DNA of 64,000 bases from Hemicordylus capensis (GCF_027244095.1 NC_069659.1:346200250-346264249), one strand, 5' to 3'; shown: positions 43,901-52,237, counted from the stretch's first letter. Notes: a model not told the origin generated them from the letters alone. Made by a program: numbers and translations.

Positions 43901-46900
43901 CTCTCATAGACCCAACATAATGGCCGGCTGTGGTGGAAGGACAGCGTTCGTATGACTGATACTCACCATTAAGAGGGAAGGCAAGGGCGTAGTGGGGAGA
44001 GGAAGGGGAACGACTGTGTATCTCAGCCCTATCTAGGACTCACAAAGACCCAGGAGCATTCTTATGGCATGTGACAACCATGAATAGCTGGCCAGATGGC
44101 AAGTTCAGCTACCCTTTGCTTCAAGGAACTGCCGATGTCCTGGATCCCACAACAGCATCCTCATCAACTCTGCTGAAATCCTTACCTTGGTGAAAGTGAA
44201 GTGTATGAAGCCCCTGTGAAATGAGATGTTGAGAGTCGATAGCCAGTCTCCGCAGCTTCCGCTTGTGTGGGTCACATTTGGATCAATATTCAGATATCCA
44301 ATCTTATTCTGTGGGAAGGAAAACCAGGGCATGAATTACAACGCAGCTTGATGCAGGATGCCATTCTAGAAGTCCAGAGCGAAAAGCTTTCCTTGAAAAC
44401 CCCTTTCAAGGAAATTTGCTCCCAGCTGCACCCTTCAGGGCCCTTTCTTGCAACCACGCCATGGCACAGGGCAGACTAGCCACAAAAACTACCCACAGAC
44501 TGTTCCCTCCTCCTAGTATCAAGATGGTGGGACTGCTGGTGCAGACATAATGGAAGTCAGCTTGCCGTAAATGAGGGCTAAGCGTCTCACAGAGCCCCAC
44601 TCATTCCCGTGCTAAAAAGCAGGGATGCCCTGCTCCTGTGCAGCGTCTGTGAAAGTGTACTCTTAAGCCCTGCCCCACATCTTCAGAAGCTCTTCTCCCA
44701 TGCTGTCCAGTTACCGGATTTGTCTCGGGCAGCGGAAGGCAGAACTTCTAAGCAGGTCAGTGCTCCAGGTGGATGTCGTCCATGAATACAGCATGAACGG
44801 GGCAGTGGCTCGAATATTGGGCTTCGACTGGGGAGATCAAGGCCGAGTGTCTACTCAGCCTCCTAGCTCACTGGGAGAACTTGGGCCAATTGCAAGCTTC
44901 ATCGACCTCACAGGATTGTTGGGAGAATAAAAGGAAGGGACTATATAGCCCAGCTTGGGGTCTTGAGAGGAAGGCTGGTGAGCTAAAATTGAAATGTAAT
45001 AATGAGACATCAGGAACAGGCCACAGGATCAAGCTTAAAATTTAGTTTAGTTTAAAAACTGGTTGTAAATACTTTGGGGGTGGGCCAACCAAAATGTAAG
45101 GGAGGCAGTCCTACCTAAGCCCCCGCCCCCCACCAGACTTCAGGTCTGTGCCCCCTTCACAAGGGGAGGGGGACCCTGACAGAGTAACCCAAATCTAATG
45201 AAGCTCCTAAAGCAGCTTTTAGAACCCATGGTTATAAATCCTGATATATGGTTGGAGTTCCTACTGTAGAACGTCTGTGTCCCTGTGGGTAGAGGGAAGT
45301 GGAAGACTGGATTCATGTATTTATTTACTTAACACATTTTTGTACCACCCAAAACACAAGTTCTCTGGGCGGTTTACAACAAAACAATAACAAAAACCAA
45401 TAAAAAGATTAACACATTTCAACAATTAAAATTTAAAATGTGAAAGCTTTTAAAACACAATTAAAACAATATCTAATTAAAAGCCCAGGAGAATAAATGC
45501 ATCTTGACTGCCTTTTTTAAAGTTGTAAGAGATGGGGAAGCTCTTATTTCAGCAAGGAGCACATTCCAAAGCCTCAGGGCAGCAACAGAGAAGGCCCGTC
45601 CCCGAGAAGCCACCAGACGAGCAGGTGGCAAATGCAGACGGACCTCTCCTGATGATCTCAATGGGTGGCGGGGTTCATAGCAAAGAAGATGTTCTCTTAA
45701 ATACCGAGGGCCCAAGCTGTTTAGGGCTTTATAGGTTATAACCAGAACTTTGTACTTTGCCTGGAAACTTAGCAGCAGCCAGTGTGGATTTTTTAAAATA
45801 GGAGTTATATGGTGTCTCCAAGATGACACAGAGACCAACCTGGCTGCCGCATTCTGGACTAACTGCAGTTTCTGGACTATGTACAAAGGCAGCCCCACAT
45901 AGAGCGCATTGCAGTAGTCAAGTCTGGAGGTGACCAGCAGATGTACTACTGTTCTGAGGGCATGTATCTCAAGAAACGGATGCAGCTGGCATATCAGCCA
46001 AAGTTGATAAAAGGCAGCTCTGGCCCCTGGCTCAACCTGGGAACACCATGGAGAGTTTTGTGTCCAGAAGCACCGCCAGACTGTGTACCTGTTCCTTCTG
46101 GGGAAATGTGATGCCATCCAGAACTGGCAGATCAAAATCATCTCCTGAGTTTCGACCCCACACAATGAATACCTCTGCCTTAACTGGATTCAGTCTTAGT
46201 TTGTTATCCCTCATCCAGCCCATCACTGCCTCCAGGCAGGCATTTAGGGAGGTTATGCCTTCTCCTGATGAAGTTGACATGGAGAAATTGATTTGGGTGT
46301 CATCAGCATACTGATAGCACCCTGCACCAAATCTCCTGATGATCTCTCCCAGTGGTTTCATGTAGATGTTAAACAACATTGGAGACAATACAGAGCCCTG
46401 AGGGACACCATACTGAAATTCAGTTTTTGAAGAACAGTTCCCGAGGGACACCATCTGGAATCTGCCTGAGAGATAAGAGTGAAACCATTGTAATGCAGTG
46501 CCCCCCACTCTCAACCCCCTCAGATGCTCCAGAAGGATACTATGATCAATAGTATTGAAAGCCACCAAGAGGTCCAAAAGGACCAGCAGAGTCACACTTC
46601 CTCTGTCAATTTCCAATTGGAGATAATCCATCAGGCTGACCAAGGCAGTCTCCACCCCATAGCCCACCCGAAAGCCAGACTGAAACGGGACTAGATAATC
46701 AGTTTCATCCAAGACTGCCTGGAGTTGGGAGGCCACTCAATTACCTTACCCAGTCACGCAAGGTTGGAGAAAGAAAGTTGCTCAGCTCAGGCTTCTTTAG
46801 AAGTGGTCTAATTGCCTCCTTAAGGCAAGGAGGCATCCTGCCCTCCCACAGAGAAACATTTATGATCTCTACTAGGCCTTCTACAACAACCTCCCTGCTA

Positions 46901-49900
46901 GGTAGTATTAGCCATGTTGGGCAAGGGTCAAGCAAACAAGTGGTAGGCCGCATCGCTCCAAGCAGCTTGTCCACATCCTCACGAGTCACAAACTGAAACT
47001 GATCCAGCCTAATTACATAAGAGACGCTGGACACCTCCAATTCAGACACGGCAGTAATTGTGGGGTCTAAATCCAAGTCGGCCCGAATACGAGAGATTTT
47101 ATCCACAAAAAATCATTAAACACATCACAGTGGGTAATAGATGGTTCCAAATTCTGATTCGAGGGAGGAGGGGCATTCATTAGCCCTCTCACAACCCTGA
47201 ACAACTCCAGTGGATGTGAACTTGCGGACGCAATATGGGCTGAAAAGAATAGCTCCTTTTCCGCCCGCATTGCCAGAACATAGATCTTCAAATGTGCTCT
47301 ATGTTGTAATCTGTCGGATTAGAGTTAAGTCTTCCTCCACTTGCACTCCAGTCATCTACCTCACCGCTTCAGGCCCCATAGTTCTTCTGTATACCAAGGG
47401 GCCAATTTTGATGTGGGTCAGAGAGGATGCTTAGGTGTGATCATGTCTACTGCCCTGGTGAGCCTGCTGTTCCAGTTCTCCAGCAGAGCATCAACAGGAT
47501 AATCAGCAGAGGCAACACTAAATCCCTCCAAGGCTTCTTGGAACCCTATTGGATCCAATAACCTTCTCGGGTGGACCATTCTAATGGGCACCTCGCCCCT
47601 GCGAAGGTGGGGTGTTTCTGTGAGTCCAACCTTAACCAGATGGTGGTCCATCCATGACAATGGGGAAATCACAGGAGTCCCCACCCATGGAACACCAGCC
47701 TGATCAGAGTGAAAGACCAGATAGAGCGCGTGACCTGCAATGTGTGTCGGTTCCAAGACCCTTTGGGATAGTTGTCATGGCCGCTATGAACTCCTGAGCT
47801 ACCCCAGACAAATTGGTCCCAAAGTGGACATCGCAGTCCCCCAGCACCACAAACCTGGGAGACTCCAACGCCAAACCTGAGATCAAGTCCGTCAGCTCAG
47901 TTAGGGACTCCATCGGACAGCGGGGCGATCGGTACACCAAGAGAAGTCCCAGTCTATCCCTGGTCCCCAAACTTAGGTACACACATTCAATATGGTCAGA
48001 CACTTCCACAGGGATCCTGGTCAGGGAGAGGTTATTCTTATAGACCACAGCCACTTCACCTCCCCACCCATGTCCCCACACCTGCTCCGCAACAGACTAC
48101 CCTGTAGGAAGAAGCTGGGACCAGACTGGGCCACCAGCCTCCCCCAACCAAGTGTCTGTAATACATACCAGGTCTGCCCCTTCATCCAGAATCAGATCAT
48201 GGATGGTTTCTGACTTATTCTGGACAGACCTGGCATTACAGAGGAGTAAGGTCAAAGAGCTGGCAGAGCAGCCGGAAGGGGAAACCGCTAATAGATTTCT
48301 GACTTCCCTTCCCCTGTTACGACTCGCTGATCTGTCAACTTTACTTCAGATTATTTACCACCACCACCAGAATAGCCACCCCACGGTCAGTGGACACACC
48401 CCCTGTCTCCCCATCCCCAGACAAACCAAGACACATCTGAAAAACCCAGGACCCAAAAACAACAACAAAAGCCAAAAAAAATACCACCTTGCCCTCATTG
48501 CCTTTCACAGGGCAGCAGCCCTTTTATAAGCCCAGAATGATGGCTAATCTAGGCAGCTGATCCTCAAGAACTGCTGACTCACTCCCTCTGGCCCCGATCC
48601 CGCACAGACTCATGCACAGGGCAGCAGCCACAGCCCCACACATTAGGGGGCACACAGGCTGACAACAGCAGACAGCGACCACACAGGCTCTCACCACTGG
48701 GCAGCCGCTGTCTCTGTGAAGCAGATGTTACAGCCTCCTCCTCCCTGCAAGGCTTCTGGCAACTGAATGTATGTTGTTGTAACTTCTAAAATGGGTTATG
48801 TGAAGTATTTATTTGGCCATTGCTTATGGTTTTCCTTGGGACTCGCTCTGTTGCCAGATTTGGCTTTTTTAAAGCCAAATTTTGGGTTACTGCCCATTTG
48901 ACTCATGAGTATACCCCTGAGGGAGGTCTTTGGGGTTCTATGTAAAAATTTTATTAGCTGACACCAGGCCCCATGTTACAAGAAAAGTAGCCAGTTTTTT
49001 TAGTTTTGGCCATCAGGTTATGTGGCAAGCTGATATAACCCTGCACAGAATTATTCGGAGTCGACCTTCGTATTTCTCACTGTCCTGTGATTTTCTTACA
49101 TTGTTTTAACTATCCAGATTTTGAATCAAATATTTTTGTTATGGTTATGGCTAAATAAACAAACTGATTGATTGACTGACTGATTAAAAACCCAGGATTA
49201 GTCCAATTGTTTGGAGACCTTTTAAGAAAACAAGGAAAGGAAAAGAAACATTGCCACTTACTGTTTTGCTGTTTTTTGTAACTACCATTGTCAGTGCAAT
49301 TAAGGCTTCAATGCAGTCTGCACTTCCATTAGAAACACTATAATTCCCAGTTGCAGCCAGGGATGGGTTAGGCGTGAGGGTGGGCCCAGCTGGGGTGCTG
49401 AGCATGCCAGCCGTGGTTTTACTCCTCGCATGAGCAGATGTCATGTTGCTGTAGGCCGTTGAATTTGTGATGTGTACGTCGGTCGTCTCAGCTGCAGTCA
49501 TCTTGGCATTTCCTGTAGTTGCCAGCACTGCTGGAGATGTAGTTTTTGGGCTGTTTGGTGGTCCAGCTTTTGAAATGGTCTTCTGAGCAGGTGCTATCGT
49601 TTCTATAGCTGTATGAACTCCAGTTTGGTTAGTTTGTGGTTCACATCACAACAGTCCTCCCAACAGCGAGTGTAGCTTTCACCATGGTATGTGGTGTACG
49701 TTGACCAGTGGTCTGTGTGGCATTTGCTGCTGTCACCGGGTCAGTGATTGTCCCTATTTTTCAAGTGGGGGCCACTTTAGTAAAAAACAACAACCCAGAC
49801 CTTCAGGGTGAGAGACATTTCCCACTGTGCTGACCTCTATATGGTGTACTCTGCTTTTCTCAGCACCGAGAGGGCCCATTAAGGGAGATGGAGCCCTCTC

Positions 49901-50726
49901 AAGGATCCTATATAACAGGGAAAGCGCTGGGAAGGACTACATTTCCCAGCACTTGGTGCACGCTTTCAGGATGGTGCAGGGGCCCAAGAGGGCTCTGTTT
50001 TGCTTAAGGGAGCCCCGCCACACTGGGCAAACCACAACACTACACAGTGAGAAAGGTGACAGAGGGTGTGTATGCAGAGTATTCAGCTTTGGCCTAAGCT
50101 TCACACAGGGCCAAACGATTAGTCAGGGCACCAGACTTAGGATTGATGGGAGATGCCACACTGGCCCCTGGGCCTTACAATGAGGAACACTGGATGAGGT
50201 GGTTGGAACTTGCAGGCAGTAATTCAGAACATAGGAAGCTGCTGAATACTGAGTCAGACCATTGGGCCATCTAGCTCAGTTTTGCCTACACAGACAGGCA
50301 GCAGCTCTCCAAGGTTTCAGGCAGATTCTTGCCCAGCCCTGGCTGGAGACGTCAGGGATTGAACCTGGACTCATCCGCATGCAAAGTAAATGCTCTGCCA
50401 CCAAGAGCTGTATCTTAAGCTGTATCTTTAAGATCCTATAAACTTTATTTTTATAGCTAAAGCTATAATAATAGATATAAAGCTATATTTTTAAGATCCT
50501 ATATCTTTAAAAGTGGTGTCAGGGGATTTTTCAGGTCACAAGTTGCACTGCTAGATTTGCCTCTTTGGGACAGCTGTGATCTTTAGCTAGAATCCTGCTT
50601 TTTGGAAGATTCTACTGGTTGCCTGGATAGTTCTAACACACACCAGCATACAGGGAGAACGCCAGATATCTACTCACCACCAGCTGCAGTTAGAAGAACT
50701 CCTAGCAGCAGATGCTGCCAATTCAT
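32875..50726 (-). CDS. LAMP3: LAMP3 (DC-LAMP), lysosome-associated membrane glycoprotein 3, six coding exons
   Basis: This is a single-pass lysosomal membrane glycoprotein. Coding exons read leftwards: 50678-50726 (signal peptide), 49262-49753 (Thr/Ser-rich stalk and start of the LAMP domain), 44186-44308, 38944-39001, 34671-34838 and 32875-33014 (membrane anchor and tail). Four lumenal cysteines expected of a LAMP domain are visible (SADCIEA, GSCGDW, FKCLSK, EEECDL). The C-terminus has a transmembrane stretch LIPVTVGLSLAGLFLITLL and a YxxPhi lysosomal sorting tail, YERI. The lumenal part matches human LAMP3 better than LAMP1/2, for example PTLTPNPS against PTLAPQPS and LQAFDITGDQLGK against LQAFDFEDDHFGN. 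Position next to MCCC1 supports LAMP3. The splice phases agree. Oddity: exon 2 changes frame near 49645, so the copy may be damaged or the assembly may carry an extra base. Length is about 345 codons, shorter than human (about 416), mainly in the mucin-like stalk. Confidence 0.9.
33178..33300. repeat. Degraded hAT MITE in LAMP3 intron 5
   Basis: Outer arms TCTCAGCTTTGGATCCTCAG and ACCCAAGGTTGAGAACCCTGG mirror each other; core GCCAGCCACAATGGCC. Confidence 0.6.
33486..33520. repeat. (AATC)n microsatellite
   Basis: Eight to nine tandem ATCA units in LAMP3 intron 5. Confidence 0.9.
33521..34670. other. LAMP3 intron 5 sequence, nothing else seen
   Basis: No repeat or exon recognised between the microsatellite and exon 5. 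Confidence 0.5.
34671..34838 (-). CDS. LAMP3: LAMP3 coding exon 5
   Basis: It encodes FFVTPIGSSFKCLSKQTVNI and LLLVNSHLQAFDITGDQLGK, matching the human exon residue pattern (SFKCVSEQ, LQAFDFED). The acceptor is CCTTCAG and the donor GTAAGT. One conserved cysteine is present. Confidence 0.92.
35060..35166. repeat. Degraded hAT MITE, one arm
   Basis: TGTGGCTGGGGGTGATGGGA, GTTGTAGTCCAACAACATCT and AGATTGGGAAACCCTGG represent the core and right arm; the left arm is missing. Confidence 0.5.
35167..36219. other. LAMP3 intron 4 sequence, unassigned
   Basis: No coding exon. The part from about 35,870, continuing to about 37,430 past two inserted elements, includes an inverse polyadenylation-like AACTTTATTCG and may be an old repeat I cannot name. 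Confidence 0.35.
36220..36742. mobile_element. Foldback hAT-type MITE (TAGAGATGTGC ends), 523 bp
   Basis: Ends TAGAGATGTGCCCGGAGCG and inverse GTGTACATCCGTA, flanks CTATATAT / TTATATAT (7 of 8). The centre is a strong hairpin: CAGCACGTAAATGGTGTTGA with its inverse ACACCATTTACGTGCTGA. The outer arms also pair. LAMP3 intron 4. Confidence 0.75.
36751..37017 (+). mobile_element. Sauria-type SINE, nearly full length
   Basis: Starts CAGCCACCTAATGGAGCATC, then TTGCTGGTTAGAATGCCC (altered B box), TTTCCCAGACTATGCAAAAC, ATCACCTCGTACTGCGCAGG, tail ACCGATTCGACGGTGCAACT. It begins right after the preceding MITE's target duplication. Confidence 0.75.
37018..37908. other. LAMP3 intron 4 sequence, nothing firm
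   Basis: Unassigned; may continue the old repeat interrupted at 36.2-37.0 kb. Confidence 0.35.
37909..37954. repeat. (GT)n microsatellite
   Basis: About 23 uninterrupted GT units. Confidence 0.95.
38440..38575 (+). mobile_element. MIR-type CORE-SINE, old copy
   Basis: TGCCATTTACTTGGCAAATC, CCTCAGCCCCCTGTCTGCAA and ACAGGGGTAATAATAGTGAC, CTACATTGTAGGGTCGTTGT follow the MIR core in order. Confidence 0.6.
38576..38665. repeat. Degraded hAT MITE
   Basis: TTCTCAAGATTAGGTCCCCA, GATGTGGTTGGACGACAACT and right arm remnants GGACTACAACTCTTATCAAA. Confidence 0.5.
38944..39001 (-). CDS. LAMP3: LAMP3 coding exon 4
   Basis: This 58-nt exon encodes HGKMYYVSVIEASLMVPSE, corresponding to human ESYYISEVGAYLTVSDPE. 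It has a TTTTACAG acceptor and a GTAAGT donor and ends in phase 1, which fits the next exon. Confidence 0.9.
39142..39330 (-). mobile_element. L2-type LINE 3' end
   Basis: Inverse L2 tail: TATTTCTATACCGCCCAAAA, GGGTGGTTTACAATTAAAAT, AATCTAATTAAAAGCCTGGG. LAMP3 intron 3. Confidence 0.68.
39331..40339. other. LAMP3 intron 3 sequence, nothing firm
   Basis: Unique-looking DNA; no exon or defined element recognised. Confidence 0.45.
40340..40948. mobile_element. Foldback hAT-type MITE (TAGGGGTGTGCA ends), 609 bp
   Basis: Ends TAGGGGTGTGCACGGAAC and inverse TTTGCACATCCCTA; flanks ATTCAGGG / GTTCAGGG (7 of 8). Arms around a centre near 40,610 pair (for example TTGTTGGAGGCAGCGG with the inverse CTGCTGCCTCCAACAA-like segment). 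A poly-A run at 40,787-40,805 is internal. Confidence 0.72.
40961..41669 (+). mobile_element. LTR-like fossil, probable solo LTR of a Gypsy-type element
   Basis: A roughly 709-bp segment begins TGTCATGGCTC and ends TTACAACA, giving TG...CA termini. An internal promoter-like and pyrimidine-rich U3/R-like layout resembles Gypsy LTRs of lizards by recollection. No internal coding region is seen, so it appears to be an isolated, broken LTR. Family and age are uncertain. Confidence 0.4.
41838..42110 (+). repeat. Possible third, degraded copy of the tandem-unit element end
   Basis: TTTAGCCTACTTTCCAAATGG, then AAGAGATCACCATGTCTGGA and TGTCCATGTGTCC mirror the left end of the 17.9 kb element; CTTGTTTCAAGATGGCAGCC echoes its unit. 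The tandem array is missing. Confidence 0.4.
42111..42667. other. LAMP3 intron 3 sequence, AT-rich in part
   Basis: An AT-rich run at about 42,545-42,660 and no recognisable element. Confidence 0.4.
42668..42950. mobile_element. Foldback MITE-like repeat
   Basis: Central arms AGCCCACTGTGACTCC and GGAGTCATAGTTGGCT pair around TATGTCCCTAAGG; outer ends GGCCAACATCCAGACTAACA and the inverse of TGGCTAGCATCAAGATTAAG are similar. Confidence 0.5.
43338..43400 (-). repeat. (GTAT)n with L2-type LINE 3' tip
   Basis: TGTATGTATGTATGTATG followed by ATATTTTTATACCACCCAAA, the inverse of an L2 tail. Confidence 0.55.
43448..43705 (+). repeat. SINE-like LINE-tail unit (GGGCAAAGAGGC family), full length
   Basis: CCCTGCTAGCTGGGCAAAGAG through CCAGTGACTGTTGCTGGTGT, the CCCTTTGGGGACAGGGATCC block, to GGGCGGTATAGAAATCGAAC and (AAAC)n. 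LAMP3 intron 2. Confidence 0.72.
43706..44185. other. LAMP3 intron 3 sequence next to exon 3
   Basis: Nothing recognised. Confidence 0.45.
44186..44308 (-). CDS. LAMP3: LAMP3 coding exon 3
   Basis: The 41 codons include YLNIDPNVTHTSGSCGDWLS and HRGFIHFTFTK, matching human FNIDPNATQASGNCG and GGFVNLTFTK. The acceptor is CCCACAG and the donor GTAAGG, phase 0 on both sides. It holds one conserved cysteine and two N-glycosylation sequons (NVT, NIS). Confidence 0.92.
44790..44985 (+). mobile_element. CORE-SINE (MIR-like), degraded
   Basis: GCAGTGGCTCGAATATTGGG, CTCACTGGGAGAACTTGGGC, and CTCACAGGATTGTTGGGAGA follow the order of the 6.5 kb copy. Confidence 0.5.
45315..48760 (-). mobile_element. 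L2 LINE, nearly full length (~3.4 kb), broken
   Basis: Reading leftwards: a 5' UTR-like start near 48,760; an APE endonuclease (EVAVVYKNNLSLTRIPVEVS, RFVVLGDCDVHF, where the usual GDFN has become GDCD); GHALYLVF and WMDHHLVKVGL at 47.4-47.75 kb; then a reverse transcriptase (ALQWFHSYLSGRFQMVSLGN, YGVPQGSVLSPMLFNIYMKP, active site YQYADDTQINF at about 46.31 kb); and the L2-type tail VTSRLDYCNALYVGLPLYIV, HITPILKNPHWLLLSF. Five or so frame segments show several breaks. It ends in GGGTGGTACAAAAATGTGTT plus AAATA units at 45.32 kb. LAMP3 intron 2. Confidence 0.85.
48761..49190 (+). repeat. LINE 3'-end-like sequence with (GATT)n tail, unassigned
   Basis: Ends GGTTATGGCTAAATAAACAA followed by CTGATTGATTGACTGACTGA, loosely like the 3' end of the Vingi-like copy at 26.4 kb. 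No coding part identified. Confidence 0.35.
49262..49753 (-). CDS. LAMP3: LAMP3 coding exon 2 (Thr-rich stalk, start of LAMP domain), frame-disrupted
   Basis: The 3' part reads PTLTPNPSLAATGNYSVSNG, then SADCIEALIALTMVVTKNSK, up to a GTAAGT donor. Upstream is a Thr/Ser/Ala-rich stalk. The 5' part (VTAANATQTTGQRTPHTMVK) is in another frame. The two frames meet at about 49642-49648, where each has a TGA, consistent with one extra base. The acceptor is uncertain: AAATAG before 49753 keeps the frame, whereas the stronger-looking ACTAAAG before 49774 would bring in an in-frame TGA at 49761-49763. Confidence 0.78.
49775..50222. other. LAMP3 intron 1 sequence, nothing firm
   Basis: A weak inverted match flanks 49,910-49,960 (GGAAGGACTACATTTCCCAG), otherwise nothing recognised. 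Confidence 0.45.
50224..50412 (-). mobile_element. tRNA-derived SINE with the same tail as the 5S-SINEs
   Basis: On the minus strand: AGCTCTTGGTGGCAGAGCAT (A box), CCAGGTTCAATCCCTG (B box), CTTGGAGAGCTGCTGCC and tail CTGACTCAGTATTCAGCAGC. No 5S head. LAMP3 intron 1. Confidence 0.75.
50678..50726 (-). CDS. LAMP3: LAMP3 coding exon 1 (signal peptide)
   Basis: The ATG is complementary to 50724-50726 and follows CCTTCACC. The exon encodes MNWQHLLLGVLLTAAG, a typical signal peptide, then a GTGAGT donor in phase 1. About 50 nt upstream a strong acceptor-like CTTTCCTCAG suggests the ATG lies in an exon that begins in the 5' UTR. Confidence 0.85.
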
Positions 50727-51194
50727 GGTGAAGGAGGACAAGCAGGTAGCAGTTGCTCCTTTGTGAGAACCTCTGAGGAAAGAGGAAGGAAAGCTTAATT
50801 GTGAAGTTTTGGGCTCTTCAAGTAGTCACATGCAAAGAAGGGAAGGGGGTGGGGGACATTCTTGAACCATAAGTCACTGCAGCGTGCTAAAATTGGTGGA
50901 ACTGAAAATGGAAGCAAAAAAATTGCTTCCCCTCATGCATTTCAGTCTCTGAGGGATATTCTCAGAGTTTGGGTGACAATTATCAGGCATGGGACTGGTG
51001 ATCCAACAGCAAATAGGCCACTTCAGATTACCTGGATGTATCCTGTGGGGTTTAGAACTAAGGCAGAAAGGAAATATCTCATGGTGTCTTGCAACTCCAT
51101 GGGACCATACCAGGAACTCTGGCTGGCTTGTCAGAAGAGCAAGAGGGCAAGACTTTTTAAAAGTTCTACACCTTAGGTGAACAGTCTAGGAGAA
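50727..51194. other. LAMP3 upstream flank, no promoter resolved
   Basis: The upstream 400 nt are not CpG-rich and no TATA box is evident. A possible 5' UTR acceptor lies near 50,775. Confidence 0.35.
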
Positions 51195-51541
51195 GAGAGC
51201 TGGTCTTGTGGTGGCAAACATGACTTGTCCCCTTAGCTATTTATTGTGCTTATTTATTGTTAAATTTATACCCCACCTTTCATGAAGAAAATCCCAAGGT
51301 GACTAAGCAGGCTCCATCCTGGTTGCATATGAATAGGAGACCACATGTGAGCACTGTAAGATATTCCCCTCAAGGGATGGAGCCGCCACTCTGGGAAGAG
51401 CATCTAGGTTCCAGGATCCCTCCCTGGCTGAGAGAGATTCCTGCCTGCAACCTTGGAGAAGCTGCTGCCAGTCTGTGTAGACAATACTGAGCTAGATGGA
51501 CCGATGGTCTGACTCAGTATAAGGCAGCTTCCTCAGTTCCT
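51195..51541 (+). mobile_element. 5S-tRNA chimeric SINE interrupted by a LINE-tail insertion
   Basis: Head GAGAGCTGGTCTTGTGGTGG up to CCCCTTAGCT, then an insert at about 51,240-51,302, then resumption CTAAGCAGGCTCCATCCTGG to the tail GTCTGACTCAGTATAAGGCA. Confidence 0.75.
51240..51302 (-). repeat. Tail-only LINE insertion (~63 bp) inside a SINE
   Basis: On the minus strand: CACCTTGGGATTTTCTTCAT, GAAAGGTGGGGTATAAATTT, ending in AATAAATAAG. This is the last stretch of an L2/CR1-group LINE. A 2-4 nt duplication (CT) may flank it. Confidence 0.6.
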
Positions 51542-51547
51542 AGGCAG

Positions 51548-51968
51548 TTAAGCTGCCTTATACCAAGACAGGCCATTGGCCCACCGAGTTCAGTACTGTC
51601 TACACCAAGGGTGGGCGAACTTGGCCCGCTCCAGCTGTTTTTAGACTACAGCTCCCAGCATGCCCTGCCACAATTTGTAGTCCAAAAACAGCTGGAGGGC
51701 CAGGTTTTCTCACCCCGGTACACTGACTGGCAGCAGCTCTCCAAGGTTTCAGGCAGGAGTCTCTCCCAGCCCTACCTTGAGATGCTGCCAGGGATTGAAC
51801 CTGGGACCTTCCACATGCAGATGCTCTTCTGCTGAGCTATGACCCCATCTCCTAAGGGGGATATCTTACAGCACTCACATGTAGTCTCCCATCCAAATGC
51901 AAACCAAGGTTTACCTTTCTTAGCAAAGGGGGCAATTCATACCCACCACCACAAGACCAGCTCTTTTG
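51548..51968 (-). mobile_element. 5S-tRNA chimeric SINE with well-preserved tRNA half, split by a hAT MITE
   Basis: Minus-strand order: 5S-like GATGGGAGACTACATGTGAG, GTAAGATATCCCCCTTAGGA, then a clear tRNA half ATAGCTCAGCAGAAGAGCAT and CCCAGGTTCAATCCCTGG, then CTTGGAGAGCTGCTGCCAGT and the shared tail. It lies tail-to-tail with the SINE ending at 51,541. A MITE at 51,608-51,716 splits the tail. Confidence 0.75.
51608..51716. mobile_element. hAT-like palindromic MITE nested in a SINE
   Basis: AAGGGTGGGCGAACTTGGCC and the inverse GGCCAGGTTTTCTCACCCC, with CCAGCTGTTTTTAGACTACA and its inverse TGTAGTCCAAAAACAGCTGG. It interrupts the SINE between GTCTACAC and ACTGACTGGCAG. Confidence 0.7.
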
Positions 51969-52011
51969 TACTGAGCTCTCTTTATATACCACTTCTCAAC
52001 AAAACTACCTT

Positions 52012-52237
52012 ACATGGAGCAGCGGGGTAGTGCTTGACTAACAAGCAGAAAGTTGCCGGTTCTAATCCCCGCTGGTACTACATTGGGCAGCACTGATATA
52101 GGAAGATGCTGAAAGGCATCATCTCAAACAAACTGTGCAGGAGGAGGCAATGGTAAACCCCTCCTGTATTCTACCAAAGAAAACCACAGGGCTCTGTGGG
52201 CACCAGGAGTCGAAATCAACTTGATAGCACACTTTGC
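52012..52237 (+). mobile_element. Sauria-type SINE with a short internal deletion
   Basis: GGAGCAGCGGGGTAGTGCTT, GCCGGTTCTAATCCCC, then directly TACTACATTGGGCAGCACTG (the TTTCCCAGACTATGGG block is missing), tail ATCAACTTGATAGCACACTT. Confidence 0.72.
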
